Part shown: in pieces, positions 38,939 to 47,834 of the stretch
How positions within the stretch are numbered: the stretch's first letter is position 1
How the letters are laid out: each line of letters begins with the position of its first letter
Assembly (NCBI RefSeq): GCF_003194565.2
Contig: NZ_QICH01000002.1
Location: forward strand, 186,001 to 250,000
Origin: Kangiella spongicola
GTDB lineage: Bacteria > Pseudomonadota > Gammaproteobacteria > Enterobacterales > Kangiellaceae
DNA length: 64,000 bases
Direction: 5' to 3'
Notes under the pieces: model-generated
What the model was told of the DNA's origin: nothing
Seen by the model: only the letters and a program-made list of their open reading frames with translations
Database searches by the model: none
Program-made: the position numbers and the translations under genes

Positions 38939-40138
38939 CTAATCAATTAGTGCCATTTGGTTTTGATCACGAAGTTCTAACTGCTCTACTTTGTAAGGTG
39001 CGGTCGTGCCAGATTGAGCTAGAATTTTAGGATCGAACTTCATCATAATGGCGCCCTCTCCAGCCGCTAAGTTAGCAGCACTGTGCGTCATCATGACTGG
39101 CTTAAGACTGCCATCCTCTGTCGTGCCGTATAAAATCGCACGAACTTCATATCGACCATCGACTTTGGCATTGACTGGAATAGTCGCCACTGGGCTTTGC
39201 TTTTGTCCAGACACCACAGGCTTTGCTGAGATGCTTGCTGTTTTTTGTGCAAAAGCAAAAGGTAGCTGCCCGTTACGCTGCACTAACTGTCCACCGACTT
39301 TAGCTTTGACTTCAGTATGCAGCTCCCAAAGCGCGCCAGGGATCGAGTCAGCCGTCATATCAAGTGGCTTATTAAGGACATATCCCTCTTTTGAAGGACT
39401 AAAGCTTACTTTATGAGCTTTACCGGATGGTGATACCAACTTTCCTTTAATCGCAACTATCTTTTCAGCTCTTCCAAGGTTAAAAACCTTAGCGTCAACT
39501 TTTAAAGCCTGCCCTTTTAGATAATTACTTTTGTTTGCGGTTAGGTGCATCTCCGTATCGCTATTTTTTTCGAATACATTGACACGGTATTTAGCATGAC
39601 TGGCTATGACATTATCCGCTTTAAGAGTAAAAGTTCCGGCTCCTAAGCTGTCATCAAGCTTAAAACCAGTAGTGCCCTGCTGAAAACCCATGCCATTTTT
39701 TTGCATGACATCGCTACTGACCAGTGTATCGAATGCTTTGCCATGCTTATACAACTTTCCTGTTGAGGTTTTTACTGATAATTGCTCTGGCTCAACAGCG
39801 CTTTTACCATCAAAAGCAGAAATACGCACTAAAGCACCTTTTGCGCTGAAGTTTAGTGGGACACCTGATTTAAGTTGCGCACCACTGACATCTAGTTGAT
39901 ATTGACGACTTTGAACATGCGCTTGCTTTTGTGAAAAGTCGAGCTGGTTGATATCTGAAATAGGAAAGCTATAACTGACGCTTTTCAATTCGCGTTCGCT
40001 ATCCGGGAATGTGGGTGTCGCCGGCTGACTAATTCCTGTATAAGCATTACTGCGATCGGACTTACTCGTTAGATTCTCGTTTGCCATCGAAGCGCCAGAA
40101 AGTGAAATAATAATAGATGTTAAAAGTATAGTTTTCAT
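38939..40138 (-). CDS. Secreted DUF4785-like protein
   Basis: 399 residues. The signal peptide ends about residue 19. The mature part is rich in beta-strand-like alternation and looks like several Ig-like domains (for example YRVNVFEKNSDTEMHLTANK and LKVDAKVFNLGRAEK). It resembles DUF4785 proteins, known in Legionella and some marine gammaproteobacteria, without known activity. Cysteines are absent. It follows the secreted hydrolase gene by 9 bases, so the two are co-expressed and may act together outside the cell. The family name is recalled, not searched. Confidence 0.6.
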   Translation of the reverse strand: MKTILLTSIIISLSGASMANENLTSKSDRSNAYTGISQPATPTFPDSERELKSVSYSFPISDINQLDFSQKQAHVQSRQYQLDVSGAQLKSGVPLNFSAKGALVRISAFDGKSAVEPEQLSVKTSTGKLYKHGKAFDTLVSSDVMQKNGMGFQQGTTGFKLDDSLGAGTFTLKADNVIASHAKYRVNVFEKNSDTEMHLTANKSNYLKGQALKVDAKVFNLGRAEKIVAIKGKLVSPSGKAHKVSFSPSKEGYVLNKPLDMTADSIPGALWELHTEVKAKVGGQLVQRNGQLPFAFAQKTASISAKPVVSGQKQSPVATIPVNAKVDGRYEVRAILYGTTEDGSLKPVMMTHSAANLAAGEGAIMMKFDPKILAQSGTTAPYKVEQLELRDQNQMALID

Positions 40139-40147
40139 GACAACTCC

Positions 40148-41002
40148 TTAAATTCTGTTACGCAGAAAGACATCTAAGCCGAAACACTTACGGCGGCTCT
40201 GTGCATGACTGAGAGGCTCGTCGCCATAAGTTTTACTTTTGTCATAAAACCAAACGGAGCCTGCGGCATTCTGCGAACTACAATTTAAGAAACCATCTGA
40301 ACAACTGTCTAACCAATTTTGAGTAAACTCAAGCCCAACATTTTGCGCATAGCCACCGCAGTAACTGTCGCTATCCCAAATAGCAGATTCAACATCAGTG
40401 CCGACGACACTGCGAAATGGCTTCGGTAGCGCTGGGCGTCCTGATGTGCCGTACAACCAATTAGCGTTATAACTCGCCATCCAAGCTACTTGCTGCATAC
40501 GTACGGCATCGTTTTTATAGCCAAGAAGCCAGCCTAGAGCTGACTCGAAAACATTACCATCAATCACTGCATCAGCTAGTGGTGTACCAGCGCTCGATGG
40601 CGCTAACGCAATCACTTCATCGATACGATTAATGATATTTGGATAACGACTATCCCAAGTGGGATTAGACATGATCCAACGCGTCACATTGCCACCATTG
40701 GAGTGAGTGATTAGAGTTAAGCTTGTGATATTTTTCTGGTTGATAAAAGTTGTTAACTGTCCCGCCAAACAACCCGCAGCACCTGAGGTCCACATATATT
40801 TGGTGAAATCACAATTAATAACCGTGTAGTTACTTGAGTTTGGAAGGCCTTTTACAACCGACTGAACAAAACTCCCCGTCCAGTAATCGTTGTATGCATC
40901 GCTTTGGCTACCTGTGCCATGAACAAACGCGACACCTGTATTAGCTGAAACCAATCCACTAAAGGTAAGAGCTGCGCTTAGCAGCAAGAACTTTCTAAAC
41001 AT
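40148..41002 (-). CDS. Secreted alpha/beta-hydrolase (lipase-like)
   Basis: 284 residues. The signal peptide ends SGLVSA. GVAFVHGTGSQSDAY is a lipase-type oxyanion region at the mature N-terminus; the nucleophile elbow is THSNGG (a GxSxG variant, Ser near 101). A catalytic Asp and the final His are probably in the DSDSYCGG and PLSHAQSRR segments. At least six cysteines suggest disulfides. Upstream partner of the DUF4785-like gene. Substrate unknown: a lipid or polyester esterase are both possible. Confidence 0.72.
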   Translation of the reverse strand: MFRKFLLLSAALTFSGLVSANTGVAFVHGTGSQSDAYNDYWTGSFVQSVVKGLPNSSNYTVINCDFTKYMWTSGAAGCLAGQLTTFINQKNITSLTLITHSNGGNVTRWIMSNPTWDSRYPNIINRIDEVIALAPSSAGTPLADAVIDGNVFESALGWLLGYKNDAVRMQQVAWMASYNANWLYGTSGRPALPKPFRSVVGTDVESAIWDSDSYCGGYAQNVGLEFTQNWLDSCSDGFLNCSSQNAAGSVWFYDKSKTYGDEPLSHAQSRRKCFGLDVFLRNRI

Positions 41003-41493
41003 CGATACCCCCTATCGCTGTTATGTGCTTGTTGTTATATCAAAGCTTAATGATCACCTAGTTGAGCAGATATGATTTTAGAAATAGCTACCCATAAGAT
41101 TAACTAAGCCGAATAAATTTATAGCACCAATAGGAGAACCTGTAAAAAACGTTCGTTTTAAACTTCAAACAGAATATCTTCGAAAACATTCAAACAGATA
41201 AAGCCATGCAAGACACTTGAATGACTGCCTTTTAGCGCAAAAATCAAACAAGAAGCTGCGCACTCAAAGAGATATTCAAACAAACAAGCTTGAGCACACA
41301 TCAAATATGACTTATTACTTGCATGAATGCAGAGCTTTTCGGATGTTTAGACGTCTAAGTAAGACTCGCCAGAGAGCATAAACGTGAACCAGTTAACAAA
41401 ATATATTTCTCGGACAGGTGCTCAAAAAGGAAACTTTAGGGAATACAACGATTTATAGCAGGGAAATATATAAGGAGTTTGATATAAAAAAGA
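41003..41493. other. Gene-free region between tRNA-Leu and the hydrolase gene
   Basis: 491 bases, AT-rich, no open frame worth calling. It contains two similar ATTCAAACA-containing stretches (near 41187 and 41275) of no clear meaning. The hydrolase promoter should be in its left half. I see no repeat or hairpin of note. Confidence 0.4.
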
Positions 41494-41580
41494 TGGTACC
41501 AGAGGCCGGACTCGAACCGGCACACTATCGCTAGCGGGGGATTTTGAATCCCCTGTGTCTACCAATTTCACCACTCTGGC
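41494..41580 (-). tRNA. tRNA-Leu (CAA anticodon)
   Basis: 87-base gene. GCCAGAG acceptor strand pairs with CTCTGGT, with CCA encoded. The D-arm is GTGAAATTGGTAGAC, and the anticodon stem GGGGA/TCCCC encloses loop TTCAAAA, so the anticodon is CAA. A long variable arm typical of Leu precedes the T-arm CCGGTTCGAGTCCGG. A T-run follows directly as a possible terminator. Confidence 0.95.
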
Positions 41581-41620
41581 ATTTTTTCTACTTCTGCTAA
41601 TTACTTAGCTTAAGACATAT

Positions 41621-41706
41621 CTTTTTGTGTGGCACCGCTCCCGACATCCTGTCTCCGCAGCACTTGTACTTGCTGTACTTCGTCTACCAATTTCACCACT
41701 CTGGCA
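41621..41706 (-). pseudogene. Duplicated 5' half of tRNA-Leu followed by hairpin-rich sequence
   Basis: Upstream of the intact tRNA, the first 24 bases of tRNA-Leu (acceptor strand and D-arm, ending GGTAGAC) recur exactly, preceded by the same AT. After GAC the sequence diverges into short hairpins (AGCA...TGCT; GAC-AGGAT-GTC) and no anticodon arm is present. It is a broken copy, possibly interrupted by a small repeat. Confidence 0.6.
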
Positions 41707-41791
41707 TTTCCAATTCAGTGCAAAATATGCCTGAAAGAAGCGACGCATTATAAAGCAAAAAGCTGTTTTTGCAATACTAAGAATTGCGTTT

Positions 41792-42016
41792 TTAAGGGCT
41801 TTCTACGTCCTTTTGTATCAAGCTAAATACATCTTCTACAGTGACATTGAAATAGTTCGCGATTTTCAGCGCAATAATGGTTGAAGGGACAAACTTACCG
41901 ACCTCTATCGTACTGATCGTTTTTCGAGAAACGCCTATGGCGTCCGCCAAATCACTCTGGCTCATTCGATGTTCGGCCCGAAAAACCCGTATCCTATTAT
42001 CGAGTTCAGGGTGCAT
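41792..42016 (-). CDS. Xre-family transcriptional regulator (HTH_3)
   Basis: 74 residues, essentially one helix-turn-helix of the Cro/CI type: MSQSDLADAIGVSRKTISTIE is the HTH core, followed by KIANYFNVTVEDVFSL. GAGGAG, located within the last codons of the upstream gene, is its ribosome site, so the two genes are coupled. Small Xre proteins with a membrane-protein partner are common, and this one probably autoregulates the pair. Target unknown. Confidence 0.83.
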   Translation of the reverse strand: MHPELDNRIRVFRAEHRMSQSDLADAIGVSRKTISTIEVGKFVPSTIIALKIANYFNVTVEDVFSLIQKDVESP

Positions 42017-42018
42017 AA

Positions 42019-42489
42019 TTACTCCTCAAGCCCTTCTAAGTCATCATCGCGCGTAAGCCAAAAAAAGCTAATACTGGCCGATAATACAGCTACAGCAAAC
42101 AATAATACGAAATAAAATTTTAAAGGTAGTGCCAAACTGTCCAAAAACTTTGTCGTGCCTAATAAAACAACCAAGGTTAAGGTTAAAGCAATCCAACCAT
42201 TTTTAAAACTTGCCAACATTGCGCCCGAAACAAAGCTCTCCGGTTCATTTTGTACCAGAACCTTGCCAGTTAATTTTTGCTTAATCACTGGCCATAAAGA
42301 GACAAACGTTACTATCACGGTTAAAGCTGAGCCAATAATAGCAGCAAAATCTAATATTTCGTTCAAACGACCTTTCTCAGTTAATGCTTCCCATAACAAA
42401 ATTAAATAAGTGACACCGCATACGAGCATCCCGCGAGCGACTCCTGTTTGGACTCTATCCACTGTTTCTGCACAATTCTTTTGACTCAT
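42019..42489 (-). CDS. Membrane protein partner of the Xre regulator
   Basis: 156 residues when started at MSQKNCAETVDRV (GGAG 7 bases upstream). Four probable membrane segments at about 20-35, 47-70, 92-112 and 118-140, ending in an acidic tail (DDDLEGLEE). It resembles the small DUF2178-like membrane proteins that often precede an HTH gene. No enzymatic motif. The TAA and next ATG are 2 bases apart. Confidence 0.65.
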   Translation of the reverse strand: MSQKNCAETVDRVQTGVARGMLVCGVTYLILLWEALTEKGRLNEILDFAAIIGSALTVIVTFVSLWPVIKQKLTGKVLVQNEPESFVSGAMLASFKNGWIALTLTLVVLLGTTKFLDSLALPLKFYFVLLFAVAVLSASISFFWLTRDDDLEGLEE

Positions 42490-42618
42490 AGCTGCACTCC
42501 ATCCTATTAAACCCAATATATCCGCAGGTATCACAAAGGGAAATAAACACCTCTCATTGAAACCTTTAGGTATCATTATGGTAATTTAACAACTCAAGTC
42601 AAGAGATTCTTTAGAAAA

Positions 42619-42646
42619 TAAAAAGCCCGATACAAAGATCGGGCTA
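42619..42646 (-). terminator. Terminator after the DUF885 gene
   Basis: Minus strand AGCCCGAT / ATCGGGCT stem followed by TTTTTATTTT. Confidence 0.88.
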
Positions 42647-42685
42647 AAGAACTTCTGTTAATGAAATTATAACTTGTTCATTACT

Positions 42686-44470
42686 TTAACTTTTTTCGGC
42701 TATAGCGCTCTTTTCGTCTTTAATAAATTGATGAATCTGATCTTCTAATACGCTTAGCGGGATCGAGCCATTGCTCAACACTGCGTCATGAAATTTGCGA
42801 ATATCGAAGTGCTCACCCAGCTCTTTCTCGGCTTTAGCGCGCAATTCTAAGATCTTGAGCTCGCCCAGCTTGTAGGACAACGCTTGCGCGGGCCAGCTGA
42901 TGTACCGGTCAATCTCAGTTCTGACATTAAGCGTTGAAAGCGCGGTATTGTTTTCCATCATTTCGATGGCCTTTTCACGACTCCAGCCTTTGGCATGCAT
43001 GCCCGTGTCTACGACTAAACGCATGGCGCGCCACATTTCATAGGTTAAACGACCAAAGTTACTATAAGGATCTTGGTAAAAACCTGCTTCTAGGCCAAGC
43101 TTTTCGCTGTATAAGCCCCAGCCTTCGCCAAACGCTGAGATATAGGTGTTTTGTCGGAACTTAGGCAAGTCAGTTAATTCTTGCGCCAATGCAGTTTGTA
43201 AGTGATGGCCTGGCACAGCTTCGTGCAAGGTTAGCGCTTCTAAGTTATATAAAGGACGTTTATCCAGGGCATAGGTGTTTACCCAATACTCCCCTGCTCT
43301 ATCGCTATCAATAGGAGCGCCCGAATAGCGCCCCGTCGTATATTTAGGTGCGATTTCTGGAGCCACAGGCACGACACCATACGGCTGACGTGGCAACTTA
43401 CCAAAGAACTTAGGTAATTTGTGGTCCATCTTCTTAGAAATGTAAGCGGCTTCTTTTAACAGCTCTTCGGCAGTTTTCGGATAAAACTGCTCGTCAGTAC
43501 GTAAAAAGTGTAAGAACTCTTCAAAAGTACCTTCAAAGCCGGTGGATTCAATCACCTCTTCCATCTCTTTACGAATTCGAGCGACTTCTTTTAGGCCAAT
43601 CTCATGAATCTCGTCCGGCGTTAAATCCAAGGTCGTATAATGCTTAATTTGATTCTGATAGAAAGCTTCACCATCTGGGTAGTCCGTTGCAGCAATCGTT
43701 TTCTTTGCACCAGGTAAATACTCGTTCTCAAAGAACTCTAAGTAAGCTTGGTATTGGGGCACCACTTTGCTGCTTATGACTTTTGCGGCTTCTTTTTGTA
43801 AAGCTTCCTTATCTTCAGCATTGATAGAATCAGGCATTGATTCAAAAGGACGATACCACACTGTGTCTTGTGGCTTATCTTTAATGTAAACACTGATGCT
43901 GTCACTATAACCATCAAGAACTGCACGTGGTACCGTAAAGCCTCGCTCCATACCTGCTCGCATGTTGCTAACATTCTGCTCAAAGAAAGTCGGAACCGCC
44001 GACAACAAAGCGATATAGTCCTTATAGTCTTCGGCTGTTCTAAAGCGGAAGGAATTCATCAAGTAGGTAGTTTGGGCATGAAAGCCGTACTCAGAGGTTA
44101 ATGGCATTTCGTAGGTTTTAAAGTCAATCTCAGCAACTTCTTGCTTTAATTGAGTCATCATCATGTCATAACTAATCTGCTCGTCTTCTAGCAAGTTGTC
44201 GCGCTTAATACTTTCCAGCTCATTAATCAGCTCTAAGAGTTTAGCTTTACGTTTTTGATAAGCTTGTGGGCTTTCATCGCGTAGCTTTCCTTTTGCCGAT
44301 TCGTCACCCTCTCGCGCCGCCCACACAGGGTTTTGCGACATTCGATATTCTTGGACATCCTGAAAGAACTCTTGCAACCACTGACTATGGTCTTCGCCAG
44401 CTTGCGCGCTATAACTAAAGCTGCTTATTAAAAGAGCGCCTGAAATCATTAATGTTTTTGTAAATGTCAT
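42686..44470 (-). CDS. DUF885 family secreted (metallo)peptidase-like protein
   Basis: 594 residues when started at MTFTKTLMISG, which makes a clear signal peptide ending YSAQA; AGG lies 8 bases upstream. A longer frame puts extra residues before the signal. The zinc-ligand-like motif HEAVPGHHLQ near residue 438 is the hallmark of DUF885, a family placed near M3/M32-type gluzincins. The protein is probably periplasmic and may hydrolyse peptides. Single gene with its own terminator, divergent from the RDD gene. Confidence 0.83.
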   Translation of the reverse strand: MTFTKTLMISGALLISSFSYSAQAGEDHSQWLQEFFQDVQEYRMSQNPVWAAREGDESAKGKLRDESPQAYQKRKAKLLELINELESIKRDNLLEDEQISYDMMMTQLKQEVAEIDFKTYEMPLTSEYGFHAQTTYLMNSFRFRTAEDYKDYIALLSAVPTFFEQNVSNMRAGMERGFTVPRAVLDGYSDSISVYIKDKPQDTVWYRPFESMPDSINAEDKEALQKEAAKVISSKVVPQYQAYLEFFENEYLPGAKKTIAATDYPDGEAFYQNQIKHYTTLDLTPDEIHEIGLKEVARIRKEMEEVIESTGFEGTFEEFLHFLRTDEQFYPKTAEELLKEAAYISKKMDHKLPKFFGKLPRQPYGVVPVAPEIAPKYTTGRYSGAPIDSDRAGEYWVNTYALDKRPLYNLEALTLHEAVPGHHLQTALAQELTDLPKFRQNTYISAFGEGWGLYSEKLGLEAGFYQDPYSNFGRLTYEMWRAMRLVVDTGMHAKGWSREKAIEMMENNTALSTLNVRTEIDRYISWPAQALSYKLGELKILELRAKAEKELGEHFDIRKFHDAVLSNGSIPLSVLEDQIHQFIKDEKSAIAEKS

Positions 44471-44626
44471 TTTTATACCTACTTTAATCAACAACTGACC
44501 TGTTATATCAAGAATGATCAGGCTATTAAAGCTGTTGCTAATAAATATTGCTACCATTGTTTTCAAGTAGTCGCAAAGGCTCGCTTTTGCTAGACTAGCG
44601 TCAGTTTTTTCTCAAGCAGAACCAAC

Positions 44627-45106
44627 ATGGCTAAAAATACACAACAACCTCTCATCACAACTCCAGCACCAATTACAAAAAAGCTAGGAGCTTGGTTATA
44701 CGACATATTGATTAGCGTCGCGATTTGGTTCCTATGGGGCCTATTTACCTTCCCTCTGATTCATTGGATGCTAGGGGTTGATGATATGAGCGTTAACAGT
44801 GGTTGGGAAGATTCGCTAACTTACAAACTTTATTCATTATTCCCAACATTACTATTACTACTGTATTTTGTCGGGAGCCACGTCCGTTTTGGCCAAACGG
44901 TAGGCATGAGCGCTTGGAAAATCATGGTAGTGAATGACAATGGACAGCCAGTAACCCTAGGTCAAGCTTTTGCTCGAGCTGTCATCTCAATTTTCGGGAT
45001 CGGCATGATTATCAGCCCGCTCAACCGAAAAAAGCTCGGTTGGCACGATATGCTCACTAAAACACGCGTTGTTGCTTTGCCCGATAAAGAAAAGAAGAAA
45101 AAATAA
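44627..45106 (+). CDS. RDD family membrane protein
   Basis: 159 residues. KLGAWLYDILISVAIWF carries the R/K...D signature of RDD domains. Further membrane segments lie at about 70-85 and 112-130, with VGMSAWKIMVVNDNG and GWHDMLTKTRVV typical of the family, and the tail is Lys-rich. Function is not established in general; some RDD proteins act in ion exchange. Confidence 0.83.
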   Translation: MAKNTQQPLITTPAPITKKLGAWLYDILISVAIWFLWGLFTFPLIHWMLGVDDMSVNSGWEDSLTYKLYSLFPTLLLLLYFVGSHVRFGQTVGMSAWKIMVVNDNGQPVTLGQAFARAVISIFGIGMIISPLNRKKLGWHDMLTKTRVVALPDKEKKKK

Positions 45107-45499
45107 CCCGTCACTATAGGCAAAGTACAAATTTCATAGGTTAGCACCAAATTACCCCTTAAAAATTAGCCTAAATCGACAATGTTACCGAGCAAATTGG
45201 GCAGGACAGCCCAATTTAGTCAATACGAAACAGGAGGTTTCGTTTGATGGCTCGAATAGTGATATTGACGATTTAGGGAAGCCCCCAGGGCCTAACTTTT
45301 GGGTGGACTTCTTTTGGTTACTCTTCTTGTCCACTCAAGAAAAGTAACTCGCCGAAGGTCGAAAACTTCCTTGCTAGAACTGAGATCCTTGTTGAAATAT
45401 AACTACTGACTTACATCAGAATGATAAGTAACTGGGGAATGTTGTTAATGACGAGTTACCTTGGTCTGAGGGCTTGCAATAACGCACCAAGACGACACT
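45107..45499. other. Gene-free region between RDD gene and lptG
   Basis: 393 bases between convergent genes with no open frame of interest. About half is the hairpin-rich element; 45360-45499 shows nothing recognisable. Confidence 0.4.
45172..45358 (+). repeat. Hairpin-rich repeat element I, copy B
   Basis: A cloverleaf-like fold at 45172-45275 has an outer stem (TAAATCG / CGATTTA, CAAT / ATTG, CGAGC / GCTCG) and two inner hairpins: AAATTGGGC loop AGGACA (45194-45217) and ACGAAAC loop AGGAG (45225-45243). This is followed by GGGTGGACTTCTTTTGG and a 13-base-arm hairpin (45317-45329 / 45336-45348) ending CTCGCCGAAGG. The second module matches copy A at 11510-11568 on the other strand. Confidence 0.7.
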
Positions 45500-46606
45500 C
45501 TAGCCCGCCCTTCTCAATAAATACCAGGCCGCTACGGCAAATATGAGTGGCGGCATTAAAGCACCAATAAAGGCTGGCAGTCCTGCCACCAGGCTCACGG
45601 GGCCAAAGGATCTTACCGCGAAGAAGTAGACCATTCCCGTCAGTACTCCCGCCAACACTCGCGCTCCCATAGAGACACTGCGCATTGGGCCAAAAATAAA
45701 GGATGCGGCAAGAATAATCATGACGGCAGTGCTAATAGGCTGAAATACTTTCTGCCAGAAAGCCAAATCGTAGTTTTGAGTCTCTAAACCATTGCTTTCT
45801 AAATAGGTTCGATACTGATAAAGATTAATCAGATTCATATTCTCAGGATCAACTCGCAAAGCTGATAAATTATCCAGACTAACTGAAGTATCCCAAGGTT
45901 GGTCGGTAAAACTAGTGCGCTCTACTTTATCAAAGCGTTTAACCGGCTTTTCCTCAGCCACGTCGTTAACATCAGAGCCCAGCTGCGTCGCAACACCACT
46001 GTGTAATACCCAACCATTGTCGGTTAACTCCGCTGAGTCCGCATTTATCATTCGCGTCAGCTCGTTCTCACGATTAAACTCATAGACCGTTACCTCGTTA
46101 AGGCGCGAGGTGCCAATCACTTCGCCCACATGCACCATATTGGCACCATCTTTGAGCCACAAGCCTTGATTACTATCAACAAACTGCTCGCCATATAAAG
46201 AACGGTTTCTTAAATTCTCAGCCATTAAGGTCGTTTTTGGCGCGACAAACTCGCCTAAGAACACCGAAAATGCGATCAGTATTAGTCCATAAGACAAAGC
46301 AGCACCAATGATTTGCCCTGTCGTTTTACCAGCCGCGCGCATCACTGTCAGCTCGCTTCGGGACGCGAGGACACCAAGGCCAGCAATAGAGCCAATAAGA
46401 ATCGCCATTGGAAAGAATTCATAGATATATTGTGGCGAGAGCAACAGTGAATAAGACAGGCCATCAATAAAGGCATAAGAGCCTTTACCAAAATCACCGC
46501 TTTCGTCGATGAGGGCAAACAAAACACGAATCACAGCCAAGGTCATCAAGGTCATTAATGACGTAGCTAGAATGGTTTTACCAATATAAAACCTTAAAAT
46601 GTTCAT
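45500..46606 (-). CDS. lptG: LPS export ABC transporter permease LptG
   Basis: 368 residues, six membrane helices (three near the N-terminus, three after about 280) flanking a periplasmic beta-jellyroll domain. With LptF and LptB2 it extracts LPS from the inner membrane towards LptC. The order lptF-lptG and a 4-base overlap with lptF support the call. Ends in a gene-free region with no clear terminator. Confidence 0.94.
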   Translation of the reverse strand: MNILRFYIGKTILATSLMTLMTLAVIRVLFALIDESGDFGKGSYAFIDGLSYSLLLSPQYIYEFFPMAILIGSIAGLGVLASRSELTVMRAAGKTTGQIIGAALSYGLILIAFSVFLGEFVAPKTTLMAENLRNRSLYGEQFVDSNQGLWLKDGANMVHVGEVIGTSRLNEVTVYEFNRENELTRMINADSAELTDNGWVLHSGVATQLGSDVNDVAEEKPVKRFDKVERTSFTDQPWDTSVSLDNLSALRVDPENMNLINLYQYRTYLESNGLETQNYDLAFWQKVFQPISTAVMIILAASFIFGPMRSVSMGARVLAGVLTGMVYFFAVRSFGPVSLVAGLPAFIGALMPPLIFAVAAWYLLRRAG

Positions 46607-47712
46607 GAGTCACTCCCCTTAACAGCAGGCGTGCCATTGTTTTTGGTATTGGCGCGACCGTGTGCATAAAGCAGTCTAGCCGCTAAAAGCCCCATCACGA
46701 TATAAATCGGAATAAAACCTAACCAGCCCGGGATTTTCTCTGCTTCGACCCATTTACGGAAAACAACGATTAATACGATATAGCCAATATAGACCATTAA
46801 AGCAGGCAGCATTTTGGCGAACTTCCCTTCGCGCGGTCTGACGCGACTCAATGGAATCGCCAAGAATAATAGGAAAGGCACTGATAAAGGTACCGCTAAA
46901 CGCCAATGTAACTCCGCCCAGCTATCACCATCGCCAGCCTGGAATAAATCCATGGTTGGTGTGGCTGAGATTTTACGACGCGATACGATCGAGCGCTCGG
47001 CTTCTAAACGTGCGTAATAATGTTCGAACTCGGTTATTTTGCGAACATTTTTATCCGCATCCAGTTCATAAACCAGACCATCGTTGAGTTGTAAGTAATT
47101 TTTGTCCAACTCTTCATCGTAATAACGCTCGGCTGACTTAGCCGAAATAATACGCGTGTAAGGATTATTGTCCGCCGGTAATTCGGCGAGGAAGAAGTTA
47201 CCTAAATGACTTGGGTTATCGGAAGAGTCTGCATAAACCACGCCCTCACCTTCCTGGAAGATTTGGAAACGTCCGGGCTCAAGCATACTGAGCTCAAGCT
47301 TGCTAGCGTGCTCATCGCGTATTTGGTAGGTGGTCTCGTTGGCCACCGGCGCTAACCATAAAGCAACCGCACCACCAATCAACGCCACCACCACAGCAAT
47401 CGGAATCAATAAACTGATCAATTTTCGTTCGCTCACACCGACCGAGCGCAACACAGCCATTTCGCTATCAACGTAGAGTCGACTAAAAGCTAATAAACAC
47501 CCCAAGAAAAACGCCAATGGCAATAAAAACCCTAGTAAAACAGGCGAGTACAACAAAACCATCTGCCACACCATGGTGCCAGTGATATCACCGGAAGCGG
47601 CTTGAGCTAAGTATTTAACGATGCGTTGGCTAAGAAATATAGCAAACAACACCCCTAAAATTGCTAAGGTGCTAGTGAAGACTTCACGATTTAAATAACG
47701 ACTTAATATCAA
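46603..47712 (-). CDS. lptF: LPS export ABC transporter permease LptF
   Basis: 369 residues. MILSRYLNREVFTSTLAILG at the N-terminus, TM helices at about 15-35, 50-80 and 98-120, a periplasmic domain (about 125-270), then three more helices. It pairs with LptG in the Lpt machine. Divergent from pepA, as in E. coli. The gene ends in ATGA shared with lptG. Confidence 0.94.
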   Translation of the reverse strand: MILSRYLNREVFTSTLAILGVLFAIFLSQRIVKYLAQAASGDITGTMVWQMVLLYSPVLLGFLLPLAFFLGCLLAFSRLYVDSEMAVLRSVGVSERKLISLLIPIAVVVALIGGAVALWLAPVANETTYQIRDEHASKLELSMLEPGRFQIFQEGEGVVYADSSDNPSHLGNFFLAELPADNNPYTRIISAKSAERYYDEELDKNYLQLNDGLVYELDADKNVRKITEFEHYYARLEAERSIVSRRKISATPTMDLFQAGDGDSWAELHWRLAVPLSVPFLLFLAIPLSRVRPREGKFAKMLPALMVYIGYIVLIVVFRKWVEAEKIPGWLGFIPIYIVMGLLAARLLYAHGRANTKNNGTPAVKGSDS

Positions 47713-47834
47713 GGTTTTCTCATACCCTTACCCCATTGATTTACTGGTATTTGTGAGCATATCAGTTAAACTATGGGCACGGTTTATGCCAATATCGGCA
47801 TTATAAACGAAAATTAACAATTTGCAGGTGATCT
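47713..47834. promoter_or_regulatory. Divergent control region lptF / pepA
   Basis: A short inverted repeat ATGCC-AATATC-GGCAT lies about 35 bases before the pepA ATG, with a TATAAA-like -10 just after it. pepA has AGGTG 5-6 bases upstream of its ATG. The repeat could be an operator; this is weakly supported. Confidence 0.4.

Noticed and set aside
41187-41300. Repeated ATTCAAACA stretches upstream of the secreted hydrolase
   Set aside because: Only two imperfect, irregularly spaced occurrences in AT-rich DNA; chance is a sufficient explanation.
41621-41690. A fourth copy of palindromic element II next to the tRNA fragment
   Set aside because: It has GGAG followed by a small hairpin, but the flanking inner arms are not complementary and the GAGGC/AACA boxes are missing.
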